From assembly GCF_011440395.1 (NCBI RefSeq), contig NZ_JAAOIX010000001.1, positions 1,348,402 to 1,412,401 on the forward strand: DNA of 64,000 bases. The letters are read 5' to 3'. Below the pieces are notes generated by a model that made no database searches, was not told the DNA's origin, and saw only the letters and a list, made by a program, of their open reading frames with translations. The number at the start of each line of letters is the position of its first letter. Positions within the stretch are counted from its first letter, which is position 1. Shown here in pieces: positions 8,813-17,204 of this stretch. This stretch comes from Pseudomaricurvus alcaniphilus. GTDB taxonomy: Bacteria > Pseudomonadota > Gammaproteobacteria > Pseudomonadales > Cellvibrionaceae. Made by a program: the position numbers and the translations under genes.

Positions 8813-8844
8813 CGCCCACCCCGATCAATAGATTGAGGTGGGCG
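8813..8844 (-). terminator. Hairpin downstream of the TonB receptor
   Basis: CGCCCACC (8813-8820) pairs with GGTGGGCG (8837-8844), with an inner TCAAT/ATTGA stem. It lies 14 bases past the receptor stop on the minus strand. There is no T-run, so it may be an mRNA-stabilising hairpin instead of a true terminator. Confidence 0.5.
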
Positions 8845-8858
8845 ATACTATCCTGACA

Positions 8859-11459
8859 TTAGAAGCGCTTGCCGACGCTCAGGGAGAATGTCCGTGGTAA
8901 TAACACCCGCGCATTGAAGGTGGCAGTCTGGCCAGCTACCGTTTCCCCTGCACGCGGGTCACCCTCTGACAGGCCTTCCGAGTTGTTCAGGTTCTTCACG
9001 TCACCGCGGATATAGAAGCCACTATCGGTTTCCAGGGATGCACCCAGGTTCAACATGCCGTAACCAGGCAGCTCGGCGGTATTGGCGTCATCCGCATAGC
9101 GACGGCCGCTCCAGGTGTAGCTGGCGTTGATCGACGCGTAGCCCCAGGGAGTTTCTTCAAAATCGTAGCGCGTGGTGAGTTGACCGAAGTGCTCGGGTAC
9201 CCGCACCGGAATCTTGCCGTTGATATCGACCGATCCCACATTGCCACTGCCATCGATAAACTCTGCTGCAGGGGTATCGACAAACTCCGGATCCTGGTAG
9301 GTCGCCGAGACGCCAACGTGCCAGCCACCAATGATATTGGCAGCGAGCTCCATCTCCAAGCCCAGGGTTTCGGTGCTGCGGAATGCATCGCGGTTGGTAA
9401 TAACGCCGTTAACCACCGTGGGGACGTTGAACGACAGATCGTCGGCTGCAGCAAAGTAGGCGGTGACGAACGCAGAGATACCACCGTCGGAATACTTCAC
9501 CCCGAGTTCGGCCATAACCGTTGAAGTGGGCTCGGTCAACGGACAGTTGGATGAGCGGAAATCCTGGATCGAACAGGCGTCCGGATCACGGGTCGGGTCA
9601 CTTTCCGCTTTCAAGCCAGAGATTTGCATGTACTTGTCGACGTCGGGCATGCGGAAGCCCTTAGCGTAACGGCCAAACACGGCAACTGTATCGCTGACCT
9701 TGTAGTTGGCGGCCGCCGTCCAGGCAAACTCGCTGTACTCAAGATCGAAGCTGCGAAAACTGCCAGTGCCGAAGGGCAACTCAATATTGCCATTGACGGC
9801 ATCGGTGTCACTGGCGAAGGAACTGATGGCGTAATCAGCGCCGTTTTCCACGTCGCCAGTGGCTTCCAGTTTTTCATAACGAGCGCCAAAGTTCAGGGTC
9901 AAATCACCCACTTCGTATTCAAAGTCGACGTAGGGTGCAAAGGTGCGCTCAGTGAAAGTGGCGTTGGCAAAGCCGTGGGAGCCCGCCTGGATACCGTTAT
10001 AGGTACCACTGGCAATATCATTACCGGCTCCATCCATGTAGACAATATCCAGCCGCTGGGGCAAGCGCTCAATGGACTGCAAGGTATTGATCCGATAATC
10101 CGTGACATGGCCATTGAGATTGGAGAAAAACAGGCCAAAGGTGGTATACAGGCTGTCGTTAAAGGCGTTCTGGAATCTCAAGTCATTCTGGAAGTTATCC
10201 CCGTCAAAGCGGCGATGCCAGAAGCCGGCATCAATGCCCATACCATTGGTGTTCCAGCTGTCGACATTGGTATTGTCCGCCAGCGCGATACCGCTGCCTG
10301 CCTCGCGAATCTGGTAAGTCAGGTCACTACCGACCATAGCGCCGGCCAGAGCTGCACTGTTGTTGTCAAAAATATCCTGCGCCCGGCCCGACAGCAGGGA
10401 GGCATTACCCACATTGATGATACCGGTAAAAGTCGCGTACAGGTCGGTATAGCGGAACTGGTTCTTCACTGTCCAGTCGTTGCCAAAATCCCACTCGGTG
10501 GTGTTGCCAAAATACATAACATCGGCAAAGTTGCCGTCGGTGACATCGAGATTAATATCGCCGCTGGGGGTATTGTTCAGGTTGAGCGTACGGGCGTGCA
10601 CGGAGTTACCGGTGGTTCCATCGCGAATATCCATACCGCCCGGAATGGTTTTCGGGTTCTTGGTTGAACCGGTCAGCGGCTGCGGGATAAAGAAGAAAGA
10701 TTTATCGTTCTGGGCGTTGTACTCGAACTTGGTGAAGCCACTGCCGTCACGGAATTCGTATTTGACGTTGGCATCGATCTCTCCGCCCTGGTTGGCCACA
10801 TAGCCCGGATCGCGACCGGAATCGTCCTGCCGCCACCAGCCGCCAATAGCATAAGTGGTCTGGTCATTAATGGGGCCACTTACCCAACCCTTAAAACCCA
10901 ATCGATTGTTGCTGTTGGTTTCGAGTGTGATATCGCCCTCAACTTCATCACTGCCCTCGCGCGAGATAAAGTTGATATAGCCCGCCGGCGCACTGCCGGC
11001 ATACACAGATGATGCACCGCCGCGAATCGCCTCGACGTTACCGATAAAGCTCGACACCCGGGTAAAGCGATCGGCCTGGGTAAACAGGATATCCTGGTCA
11101 TAGAACACTGCCATGCCATTTTTGTGCAGCGCGGTAAACTCCATTTGGGTAGTTAGTGGAAAGCCGCGGGGCGCTATATTGTTACCGGTCTCACCACCGG
11201 TGTCCTCGGCGTGGAGGCCGGGAATACTGCGCACCAGTTCACCGACACTCATGGGCGCCAGGCGCTCCATGGATTCACTGTTAAAGGTTGTGGTGGCGTT
11301 GGTGGACTCGATTTTTTGCTTTGGTTTCGCGGTACCAATGGTGATCACCTCTTCCATGGACAGACCGCTGGACTGAATGTCTTGTGCCAGCGCGTTCATT
11401 GGCGCAGCAGCGAGCAGCGCTGAGGCACAGACCCAACTTGACATAGTGAAAGTCTTCAT
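8859..11459 (-). CDS. TonB-dependent outer membrane receptor
   Basis: An 866-residue receptor that would import a siderophore or, given the neighbours, a sugar compound. The start at 11459 (MKTFTMSSWVCASALLAAAPMNALAQ) gives a clean signal peptide and has GAGGAAAC just upstream; a longer frame to 11537 has neither. The TonB-box region reads MEEVITIG. The plug follows (SVGELVRSIPGLHAEDTGGE, VEAIRGGASSVYAGSAPAGYINFIS), then a beta-barrel ending in SLSVGKRF with the expected terminal Phe. It belongs to a different subgroup from the three pectin-linked receptors and is closer to the one at 60095-62833. Its direction matches the FucP and shikimate-dehydrogenase-like genes upstream. Substrate unknown. 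Confidence 0.93.
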   Translation of the reverse strand: MKTFTMSSWVCASALLAAAPMNALAQDIQSSGLSMEEVITIGTAKPKQKIESTNATTTFNSESMERLAPMSVGELVRSIPGLHAEDTGGETGNNIAPRGFPLTTQMEFTALHKNGMAVFYDQDILFTQADRFTRVSSFIGNVEAIRGGASSVYAGSAPAGYINFISREGSDEVEGDITLETNSNNRLGFKGWVSGPINDQTTYAIGGWWRQDDSGRDPGYVANQGGEIDANVKYEFRDGSGFTKFEYNAQNDKSFFFIPQPLTGSTKNPKTIPGGMDIRDGTTGNSVHARTLNLNNTPSGDINLDVTDGNFADVMYFGNTTEWDFGNDWTVKNQFRYTDLYATFTGIINVGNASLLSGRAQDIFDNNSAALAGAMVGSDLTYQIREAGSGIALADNTNVDSWNTNGMGIDAGFWHRRFDGDNFQNDLRFQNAFNDSLYTTFGLFFSNLNGHVTDYRINTLQSIERLPQRLDIVYMDGAGNDIASGTYNGIQAGSHGFANATFTERTFAPYVDFEYEVGDLTLNFGARYEKLEATGDVENGADYAISSFASDTDAVNGNIELPFGTGSFRSFDLEYSEFAWTAAANYKVSDTVAVFGRYAKGFRMPDVDKYMQISGLKAESDPTRDPDACSIQDFRSSNCPLTEPTSTVMAELGVKYSDGGISAFVTAYFAAADDLSFNVPTVVNGVITNRDAFRSTETLGLEMELAANIIGGWHVGVSATYQDPEFVDTPAAEFIDGSGNVGSVDINGKIPVRVPEHFGQLTTRYDFEETPWGYASINASYTWSGRRYADDANTAELPGYGMLNLGASLETDSGFYIRGDVKNLNNSEGLSEGDPRAGETVAGQTATFNARVLLPRTFSLSVGKRF

Positions 11460-11804
11460 AGTGTTTCCTCGTTTCGGAGATTTCAGTTTATTTTTATCTA
11501 CCTGGGCGCGATCCCGGGAAGCCGGTGAAAAGCTCACCCCTCAGGCCCTTCGTAGTACCTGAACTAGATACTTGCTGGTGATATTACGCAGCCAACTCAT
11601 TTAAATCAACTTTTATTATTAATTGCTTTTTCACATAAAATTACGTTTATATTTCAATAGGTTATATATATTTATAGAGGATTTTCTTACGCCGTTGGCA
11701 CTCGCGCACAGACCAAGACTGAAGCTGGAGTCACAGCTCAGCGGAATATTTCAACAATCGATATTTAAGCAGCAGCGGCCACCGCAGCCGCTGCAGACAG
11801 GCAG
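11460..11804. other. AT-rich intergenic region before the receptor gene
   Basis: No gene is seen. The stretch 11590-11690 is strongly AT-rich (TATATATATTTATAG near 11665-11680) and probably holds the receptor promoter on the minus strand. No copy of either operator motif of this window is present. Confidence 0.45.
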
Positions 11805-12647
11805 CTAACCGAACAACTGCTGCAGTCGCCGGCGCATAACGGCGGCATCCACGTCGGTGCCGGTCCAGTAGCGAATACTCAATACACCCTGGTTTACCAG
11901 CATCCCGAGGCCATCCAGGGTAGTACAACCGGCCGCCTCGGCATCTCGCAGCAGGCGAGTGAGTGGCGGATTGGGAATCACATCCGCCACTACCATGGAT
12001 GGGCGCAACGACGAGACATCGACCGGCACCCGAGCTTTGACATCGGGGTGCAGGCCAATGGACGTGGCGTTAACCAGTATGTCAGTGGTCGCAGGCACAA
12101 CCAGGTCCCCACACCACTCAAGCAAGGACGCGTCCGCCGCCGTGTGCTCCTGCAACAGGGCCACCAGGCCCTCTCCACGCCCAGAGTCACGATTGACTAC
12201 ACAGATACGGCTAACACCTGCGAGCGCGGCTTCGACAGCAATTGCGCGGGCCGCACCACCGGCGCCCAGCAATACCATGGATTTTCCGGCCGGGTCGATC
12301 TTCTCCTTCAATGATGCGAGAAAGCCACGCCCGTCGGTATTTTCGCCAATGTACTGGCCGTCGCGGCGGACGACGCAATTGACCGCGCCGATAATACGCG
12401 CCGACTCCCCGAGCCCGTCGAGGTATCGGATAACCTCGACTTTATTGGGGATGGAACAGTTAAAGCCCACCCACCCCATGGCCCGGGCGCCTTTTACAGC
12501 GTCCTCGAGTTGCGCCGGCGACACCTCGCAATTGATATATCGATAAGGCAAACCGCGCTGCTGATAAGCGGCCTCGATCATCTCGACCGTAGGGTTTTCA
12601 GCCGCCTTCATAGCGAATGAACCCGTCAATCCCGGTAAAAAATCCAT
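11805..12647 (-). CDS. Shikimate-dehydrogenase-like oxidoreductase
   Basis: A 280-residue NAD(P)-dependent enzyme of the AroE family. The catalytic pair is present: Lys69 in GFNCSIPNKVEV and Asp105 in GENTDGRGF. The nucleotide-binding loop VLLGAGGAARAIAVEAA (~125-141) and VNRDSGRG follow. However, the N-terminal shikimate-binding segment, normally G-x-P-I-x-H-S-x-S-P, is replaced by LTGSFAMKAAENPTVE, so the usual serine pair is missing. GGAG stands 7-8 bases before the ATG. It lies 72 bp behind a FucP-type permease and before a TonB receptor, in a sugar locus and not an aromatic pathway. It is more likely a catabolic enzyme for a cyclic polyol or sugar acid than the biosynthetic AroE (inference). 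Confidence 0.82.
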   Translation of the reverse strand: MDFLPGLTGSFAMKAAENPTVEMIEAAYQQRGLPYRYINCEVSPAQLEDAVKGARAMGWVGFNCSIPNKVEVIRYLDGLGESARIIGAVNCVVRRDGQYIGENTDGRGFLASLKEKIDPAGKSMVLLGAGGAARAIAVEAALAGVSRICVVNRDSGRGEGLVALLQEHTAADASLLEWCGDLVVPATTDILVNATSIGLHPDVKARVPVDVSSLRPSMVVADVIPNPPLTRLLRDAEAAGCTTLDGLGMLVNQGVLSIRYWTGTDVDAAVMRRRLQQLFG

Positions 12648-12719
12648 GTTTTACTCCACTATTTTTTTGCCTTTCAACAACACAACTCTAAGCTGCAATA
12701 GCCCGTGGGCTACAGTGAA

Positions 12720-14015
12720 TCAAGCCGCCTCTGCGGTATCCGCAAAGCGGGACTTGCTGGCAAGGTCAAACCACGCGTAGCCCGCCACCATCAGAAAACA
12801 CAGGGCCGGCACAATATAAGAGAGAGCGGCACCGTAAGCATCAATCATGGCCCCGTGCACCAGCGGCATCAGTGCACCACCCAGAATCGCCATAACCAGG
12901 CCGGCGGCGCCAAATTTTGTGTCCTCACCCAAACCGTGCAAGGCAATGCCATAAATGGTCGGGAACATCAGTGACAAACAGGCTGAAATCGCAACCAGCG
13001 CCCAAACACCGGCAACATTGGGGCTGAGTGCCAGAAACAGGCTCAACGAAGCCGCCAACACCGCCATCACTCCCAGCAGTGCCGCGGGGCGTACAAACCC
13101 CATAACCCAGGTCATCAGGAAGCGCGAGATCAAAAATACTATCATGCTGTACTGCAAGTAGTTGCCTCCCGCTACTTCATCCACCCCCAGCGCCTCCATG
13201 ACGTACTGAATGGTAAAGGTCCAGACACAGGTCTGGGCCGCCACGTTAAAGAACTGTGCAATGACCCCGTAACGATAGTGCGGATTAGCCAGCAAGCGAC
13301 GCAGCGCGGCGCCAAAATGCAGCTCGTGACTACTCTCTTGCTGTTCGTGTTCGACAGGAGCTTTGGTATAGGCAATCGCTACCCAAAGCAGCGCTAATAC
13401 ACAGGCCATACCCACGTAGGGTGTCATAACCGCCGCCAACTCAGCGGCCTGGATCGAGCGCAGCTGCTCTGCCGCCATGGCGCCCCGCTCCAGCGCCGTC
13501 GCTGTATTGAGTTGCGGCAGGATAAGGGTGGCGGCGAGAAATACGCCGAGATTGGTGCCAACCGGATTAAACGCCTGGGCAAAGTTCAAACGCCGCGTGG
13601 CATTGACTTGCGGCCCCATATTCATCACATAGGGGTTAGCAGAGGTTTCCAGGATGGAAAGCCCTCCCGCCATAATAAACAAGGCAGCCAGGAAATAGCC
13701 ATAGGTCATAAACTGACTGGCCGGGTAGAAGAGGAAAGCACCGATTATCGCGCACCCCAACCCGGTGAGAACCCCAACCTTGTAGGAATAGCGCTTGTTA
13801 ATAAAGGCAGCGGGCAACGCCAGGCAAAAGTAGGCGCCGTAATAGCAGAACTGCACCAGCGCCGATTGCAGCGTGGACATGGTGAATATTTTACTAAACA
13901 CCTTCACCAGCGGATCGGTCATATTGGCCGCCGTTCCCCAGGCCGCAAAGCAAACCGTCACGAGTATGAATGGGATCAACATGTCCCGATAGACCATGGG
14001 CGTATTACTTTTCAT
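12720..14015 (-). CDS. FucP-type sugar:proton symporter (MFS)
   Basis: A 431-residue inner-membrane permease with about 12 hydrophobic segments. FAAWGTAANMTDPLVKVF, LETSANPYVMNMGP and RLNFAQAFNPVGTNLG are signature stretches of the fucose/glucose-galactose permease family (FucP/GluP). Family members import L-fucose, glucose, galactose or related sugars with a proton. It has a strong AGGGGAAA ribosome binding site. Downstream on the same strand are the shikimate-dehydrogenase-like gene and the receptor; divergently upstream is a ROK regulator. The substrate cannot be fixed from sequence. Confidence 0.9.
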   Translation of the reverse strand: MKSNTPMVYRDMLIPFILVTVCFAAWGTAANMTDPLVKVFSKIFTMSTLQSALVQFCYYGAYFCLALPAAFINKRYSYKVGVLTGLGCAIIGAFLFYPASQFMTYGYFLAALFIMAGGLSILETSANPYVMNMGPQVNATRRLNFAQAFNPVGTNLGVFLAATLILPQLNTATALERGAMAAEQLRSIQAAELAAVMTPYVGMACVLALLWVAIAYTKAPVEHEQQESSHELHFGAALRRLLANPHYRYGVIAQFFNVAAQTCVWTFTIQYVMEALGVDEVAGGNYLQYSMIVFLISRFLMTWVMGFVRPAALLGVMAVLAASLSLFLALSPNVAGVWALVAISACLSLMFPTIYGIALHGLGEDTKFGAAGLVMAILGGALMPLVHGAMIDAYGAALSYIVPALCFLMVAGYAWFDLASKSRFADTAEAA

Positions 14016-14120
14016 AGATTTCCCCTGTGTGGGTGTTTATTTTTTTAAGTTATAACTCTGCACAAACCGGGCAATTCACGCGGGAACTGATCGGTTTTGG
14101 AACATCTTTCAGTGTTGGCT

Positions 14121-14162
14121 TTGCAATCGATACCTTGCAATTGACACCTTGCAATTGACACT
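14121..14162. repeat. 14-bp tandem repeat, three units, between fucP-like and ROK genes
   Basis: TTGCAATCGATACC, TTGCAATTGACACC and TTGCAATTGACACT follow each other directly, then a partial unit. The gap 14016-14419 also holds an AT-rich stretch near 14250-14400 with the divergent promoters. TTGACA inside two units resembles a -35 box, but no matching -10 is clear. Confidence 0.65.
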
Positions 14163-14355
14163 TTGCGCCTGCAGCGCTCGCGCCGGGACCTCAGGCGCCA
14201 GCAAGACATCCCCGCGGGGCACCTCGCTCGAATGGCGCTATAATTCCGGATACTTTATTTATTCGTTAGTTTATTTGACCCTGTTTGGGTAAACTTAATG
14301 GCACATCTTACTCGCCGATTTGATAAGCATTGAACCACAGAGGCGTTAGCCCGTC

Positions 14356-14370
14356 AATAATTCAATTATT
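14356..14370. promoter_or_regulatory. Inverted repeat AATAATT-C-AATTATT, candidate ROK operator
   Basis: A perfect 7-1-7 inverted repeat 49 bp before the ROK start, in the divergent promoter region. AT-rich palindromes are typical of ROK (NagC/XylR-like) binding sites. Binding is inference. Confidence 0.4.
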
Positions 14371-14419
14371 ATGATTTATACATATTGACGAATATTTCCC
14401 TCAGACAGGCAGGTGGACA

Positions 14420-15667
14420 TTGAGCAAAAAGCGACCAACAGAAGCGCCGGGAAACGGCCCTACACCTAAGGAAACCTCTTCCGGCAGAAGCCAGTCAGGG
14501 CTGCGCGCCTTCAACGAGCGCCAGATACTGTCCCTGATACGCCGACAGGGCGCACTGGCAAAAGCGGAAATAGCCACCCAGACTGGTCTCTCCGCCCAGG
14601 CTATCACGGTCATCATCAATCAACTGGAATCGGAAAAGCTGCTGTTAAAAGGCAAGCCGCAACGGGGCCGCGTGGGCCAACCGTCCGTGCCCTACTCACT
14701 AAACCCTGAAGGCGCCTTCGCCTACGGCCTCAAGGTCGGGCGGCGCAGCTTTGATCTCACCCTGGAAGATTTTACCGGCAAGGTCCGGGGCGCCCTGCAT
14801 GCACCTTGTGACTACCCCACTGTCGACGAGATGCTCAGCTTCCTGCGCCGGGGCGTGGAATTTTTGAAAGGCAGCATTGATGAGGAGTGCGCCGAGCGTA
14901 TTCGCGGGATTGGGGTCGCCACCCCCTTTGAATTGTGGAAATGGGCCCAGGAGATGGGCGCCCCGGAGGCAACTCTGGAACAGTGGAACGACTTTGATTT
15001 CGAAAAGGAAATGTCAGCGCTCACTGATTACCCGGTTTATGTCTGCAATGACGATACAGCTGCCTGTGTCGCGGAACTGATTTTTGGCAACCCGGGTAAT
15101 TACGACGATTTCCTGTACATCTTTATCGGCTCGTTCATTGGCGGTGGTGTGGTAATGAATCACACACCAATTCTCGGCTCCCGCGCCAACGCGGGGGCGC
15201 TGGGTTCCTTGCCCGTGCCGGTCCGGCAACCCGACGGCACAACCGCAATCCAGCAACTGATCAAGGGAGCTTCGATCACCACCCTGGAGAAGATGCTTAT
15301 CGCCGCAGGTAAAGATGCCTCGATCCTGTGGAATTCCATCGAACACTGGGGGGACCTCGGCCCGCCACTGGAGAAATGGCTGGAACAGCTGGGCGAACAG
15401 CTGGCTTATGCCGCGGTTTGCGGCGTTGCGCTGATCGATGCACAAGCCGTGATCATTGACGGCTCGCTGCCCGGTGCCGTGCGCGAACAAATCGTCGCGC
15501 GAATACGGGAAAAAGTGAACAAGGCGGATTTGCGCGGCCTATCGCCCTTCGAGGTCATCGAAGGAACCATCGGCAGCCGCGCCCAATCCATCGGCAGCGC
15601 CAGCTTGCCTTTATTAGTCAATTTCTTTAGCACTGACAACAGGCTGGAGTTCAAGAACCGCATTTGA
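14420..15667 (+). CDS. ROK-family transcriptional regulator
   Basis: A 415-residue DNA-binding regulator of the NagC/Mlc/XylR type. Residues ~30-85 form a winged helix-turn-helix (NERQILSLIRRQGALAKAEIATQTGLSAQAITVIINQLESEKLL). The rest is the sugar-kinase-like ROK fold (GIGVATPFELW, DDTAACVAELIFG, FIGSFIGGGVVMN). The glycine-rich strand is present, but the Cys-rich zinc motif of true glucokinase-type ROK proteins is not obvious. Translation most likely begins at TTG 14420, preceded by AGGTGG. It is divergent from the FucP-like permease and probably controls that locus in response to its sugar. Confidence 0.9.
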   Translation: MSKKRPTEAPGNGPTPKETSSGRSQSGLRAFNERQILSLIRRQGALAKAEIATQTGLSAQAITVIINQLESEKLLLKGKPQRGRVGQPSVPYSLNPEGAFAYGLKVGRRSFDLTLEDFTGKVRGALHAPCDYPTVDEMLSFLRRGVEFLKGSIDEECAERIRGIGVATPFELWKWAQEMGAPEATLEQWNDFDFEKEMSALTDYPVYVCNDDTAACVAELIFGNPGNYDDFLYIFIGSFIGGGVVMNHTPILGSRANAGALGSLPVPVRQPDGTTAIQQLIKGASITTLEKMLIAAGKDASILWNSIEHWGDLGPPLEKWLEQLGEQLAYAAVCGVALIDAQAVIIDGSLPGAVREQIVARIREKVNKADLRGLSPFEVIEGTIGSRAQSIGSASLPLLVNFFSTDNRLEFKNRI

Positions 15668-15889
15668 TGCGAGGTCGGAAAATTATCGGAACTCGGAGGC
15701 GACGCAATTTTTTAAAGCCTAAAGCACTGCCGCCCAATCAACTTCGTCGCAGATATCAACCAACCTGGTCGATAACCTCCAGTGCGCAGCGATCTGCCAA
15801 GCCAACTTGAGAACTGGTTAGCACCTCGTGCCACGTGCCCCTATATACTGCTCGGCTCAATAAGCAGATTTCACTGGAGTACCCAATTT

Positions 15890-16939
15890 ATGCAATCACC
15901 ACCAATGGCTAGCCGTCGCCACGTCAATTTTTTCGCGCCAGCGTTACTGTGTTTGGGGCTGGCGGCCTGTGGCGGGGGAAGCTCCTCCGGTGGCGACACA
16001 GCCCCAAGTGTGTCCAACGTCAGCATCGGTTTTTCAGATGCACCGGTGGAGGACGCAGCCCGAGTCGTGATCACGGTTGATTACCTGGAATTTCGCACTA
16101 GCGATGGCGAGACCATCACCGTCGACAGTTTTACCAGCAGCGAACTGGGGATAACCGATGCGGAGACCTTCAGCGTCGACCTGCTGGAAATACAGGGCAA
16201 TGACAGCCGCCTTGTACTGGATTCGGTAGAACTGCCCGTGGGCGATTACCAGGATCTGCGGATCGGCATTGTGGATGAGGACATCAACTTCTCCTATGTG
16301 GAGGAGACCAGCAGTGGCTTGTTAAAGCCCATCAAGGTACCCAGCGATGAACTCAAGCTGGGCAGCTTCACTGTCGCGGCCACCAGCACCCAAACCTTCG
16401 TGGTGGAATTCGGCCTGCGCCAATCCATGACCTACAACCCGGGGCCACAGCGCTACATCCTCAAGCCGCGCGGCGTGCGCGTGGTGAAACTTGAAGACGC
16501 CGCAACCATCTCGGGCACTGTCGATCTCGACGCCCTGCATATGCTGGAACCTTGCATCGCAAAAGTCGATAACACCGTTGGCAATGTGGCCTATTTATAC
16601 GCCGGTCACGGCCTTGACCCGACCAAGCTGGGCGACACCTTCGTTCGGGAGGACACAGGTACTGAGCCGGAGTTTGACCCCAATGTACCGGCCGATATTG
16701 TCAGCCCGGAGGTCGTCACAGTTATCGATGCGACCGATGGCAGCTATCTGTTCTCCTACTTGCTGCCGGGGGACTACACCCTGGCGATATCCTGTGAAGC
16801 GGAAGGCGATGACCCGGTGCTGTGGGACGGCCTGAATATCCCCGCTCCGCAAACCGAGGTTATCGAACTGAGCCTGGGCGTCGAACAAGACTTGCAATGT
16901 GACCTGCCATTACAGGGCGGTGCTTGCGCTAACCCCTAA
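15890..16939 (+). CDS. DUF4382 lipoprotein
   Basis: A 349-residue predicted outer-membrane or periplasmic lipoprotein. A signal peptide ends in the lipobox LAAC followed by GGGSSSGGD. After that comes a DUF4382 domain (VSIGFSDAPVEDAARVVITVDYLEFR ... LPVGDYQDLRIGI) of the type often found with surface polysaccharide systems, then a C-terminal segment with DGSYLFSYLLPGDYTLAISCEAEGD, like a carboxypeptidase-regulatory beta fold. The ATG at 15890 is chosen because GGAG lies 11 bases upstream and it directly precedes the signal peptide; an in-frame GTG at 15782 would add 36 odd residues. It sits 265 bp before a receptor with two pectin operators between. Function unknown; binding or adhesion is a guess. 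Confidence 0.8.
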   Translation: MQSPPMASRRHVNFFAPALLCLGLAACGGGSSSGGDTAPSVSNVSIGFSDAPVEDAARVVITVDYLEFRTSDGETITVDSFTSSELGITDAETFSVDLLEIQGNDSRLVLDSVELPVGDYQDLRIGIVDEDINFSYVEETSSGLLKPIKVPSDELKLGSFTVAATSTQTFVVEFGLRQSMTYNPGPQRYILKPRGVRVVKLEDAATISGTVDLDALHMLEPCIAKVDNTVGNVAYLYAGHGLDPTKLGDTFVREDTGTEPEFDPNVPADIVSPEVVTVIDATDGSYLFSYLLPGDYTLAISCEAEGDDPVLWDGLNIPAPQTEVIELSLGVEQDLQCDLPLQGGACANP

Positions 16940-16958
16940 CCCACTTTGCCCATAGCTC

Positions 16959-16993
16959 GTGTCCATCCATAAACCGCAGGTTTGGGTGGACAC
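16959..16993 (+). terminator. Hairpin after the DUF4382 gene
   Basis: GTGTCCA (16959-16965) pairs with TGGACAC (16987-16993), and the stem continues inward with small bulges. It lies 20 bases past the stop. There is no T-run, so factor-independent termination is uncertain. Confidence 0.5.
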
Positions 16994-17076
16994 CAGCCAG
17001 CTCCACCTGCCCGCCGTAGTTATTGCAAGACCAGCATTTACAACTTAAAAGTATAAAGCGCCTGCTCTCCCTGCTT

Positions 17077-17090
17077 TGCTACCGGTGGCA
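17077..17090. promoter_or_regulatory. Pectin operator variant TGCTACCGGTGGCA (distal of a pair)
   Basis: One mismatch from the perfect palindrome. It lies 33 bp (start to start) before a second copy at 17110, upstream of the receptor at 17205. The spacing is about three helical turns, so two repressor dimers would lie on the same DNA face. Confidence 0.7.
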
Positions 17091-17109
17091 ATTGCTGTAA
17101 TATGGAAAT

Positions 17110-17123
17110 TGCTACCGGTGGCA
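17110..17123. promoter_or_regulatory. Pectin operator variant TGCTACCGGTGGCA (proximal of a pair)
   Basis: Same 14-mer as at 17077, ending 81 bp before the receptor start codon. Binding by the LacI-family protein at 47967-49010 is inferred. Confidence 0.7.
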
Positions 17124-17204
17124 ACAACCATCCAATGCGCATAAAAACAAATTAAGTCTTCTAAAAAAGTCACTACTAACTACTATTATAGGAAGGGCTC
17201 AATC

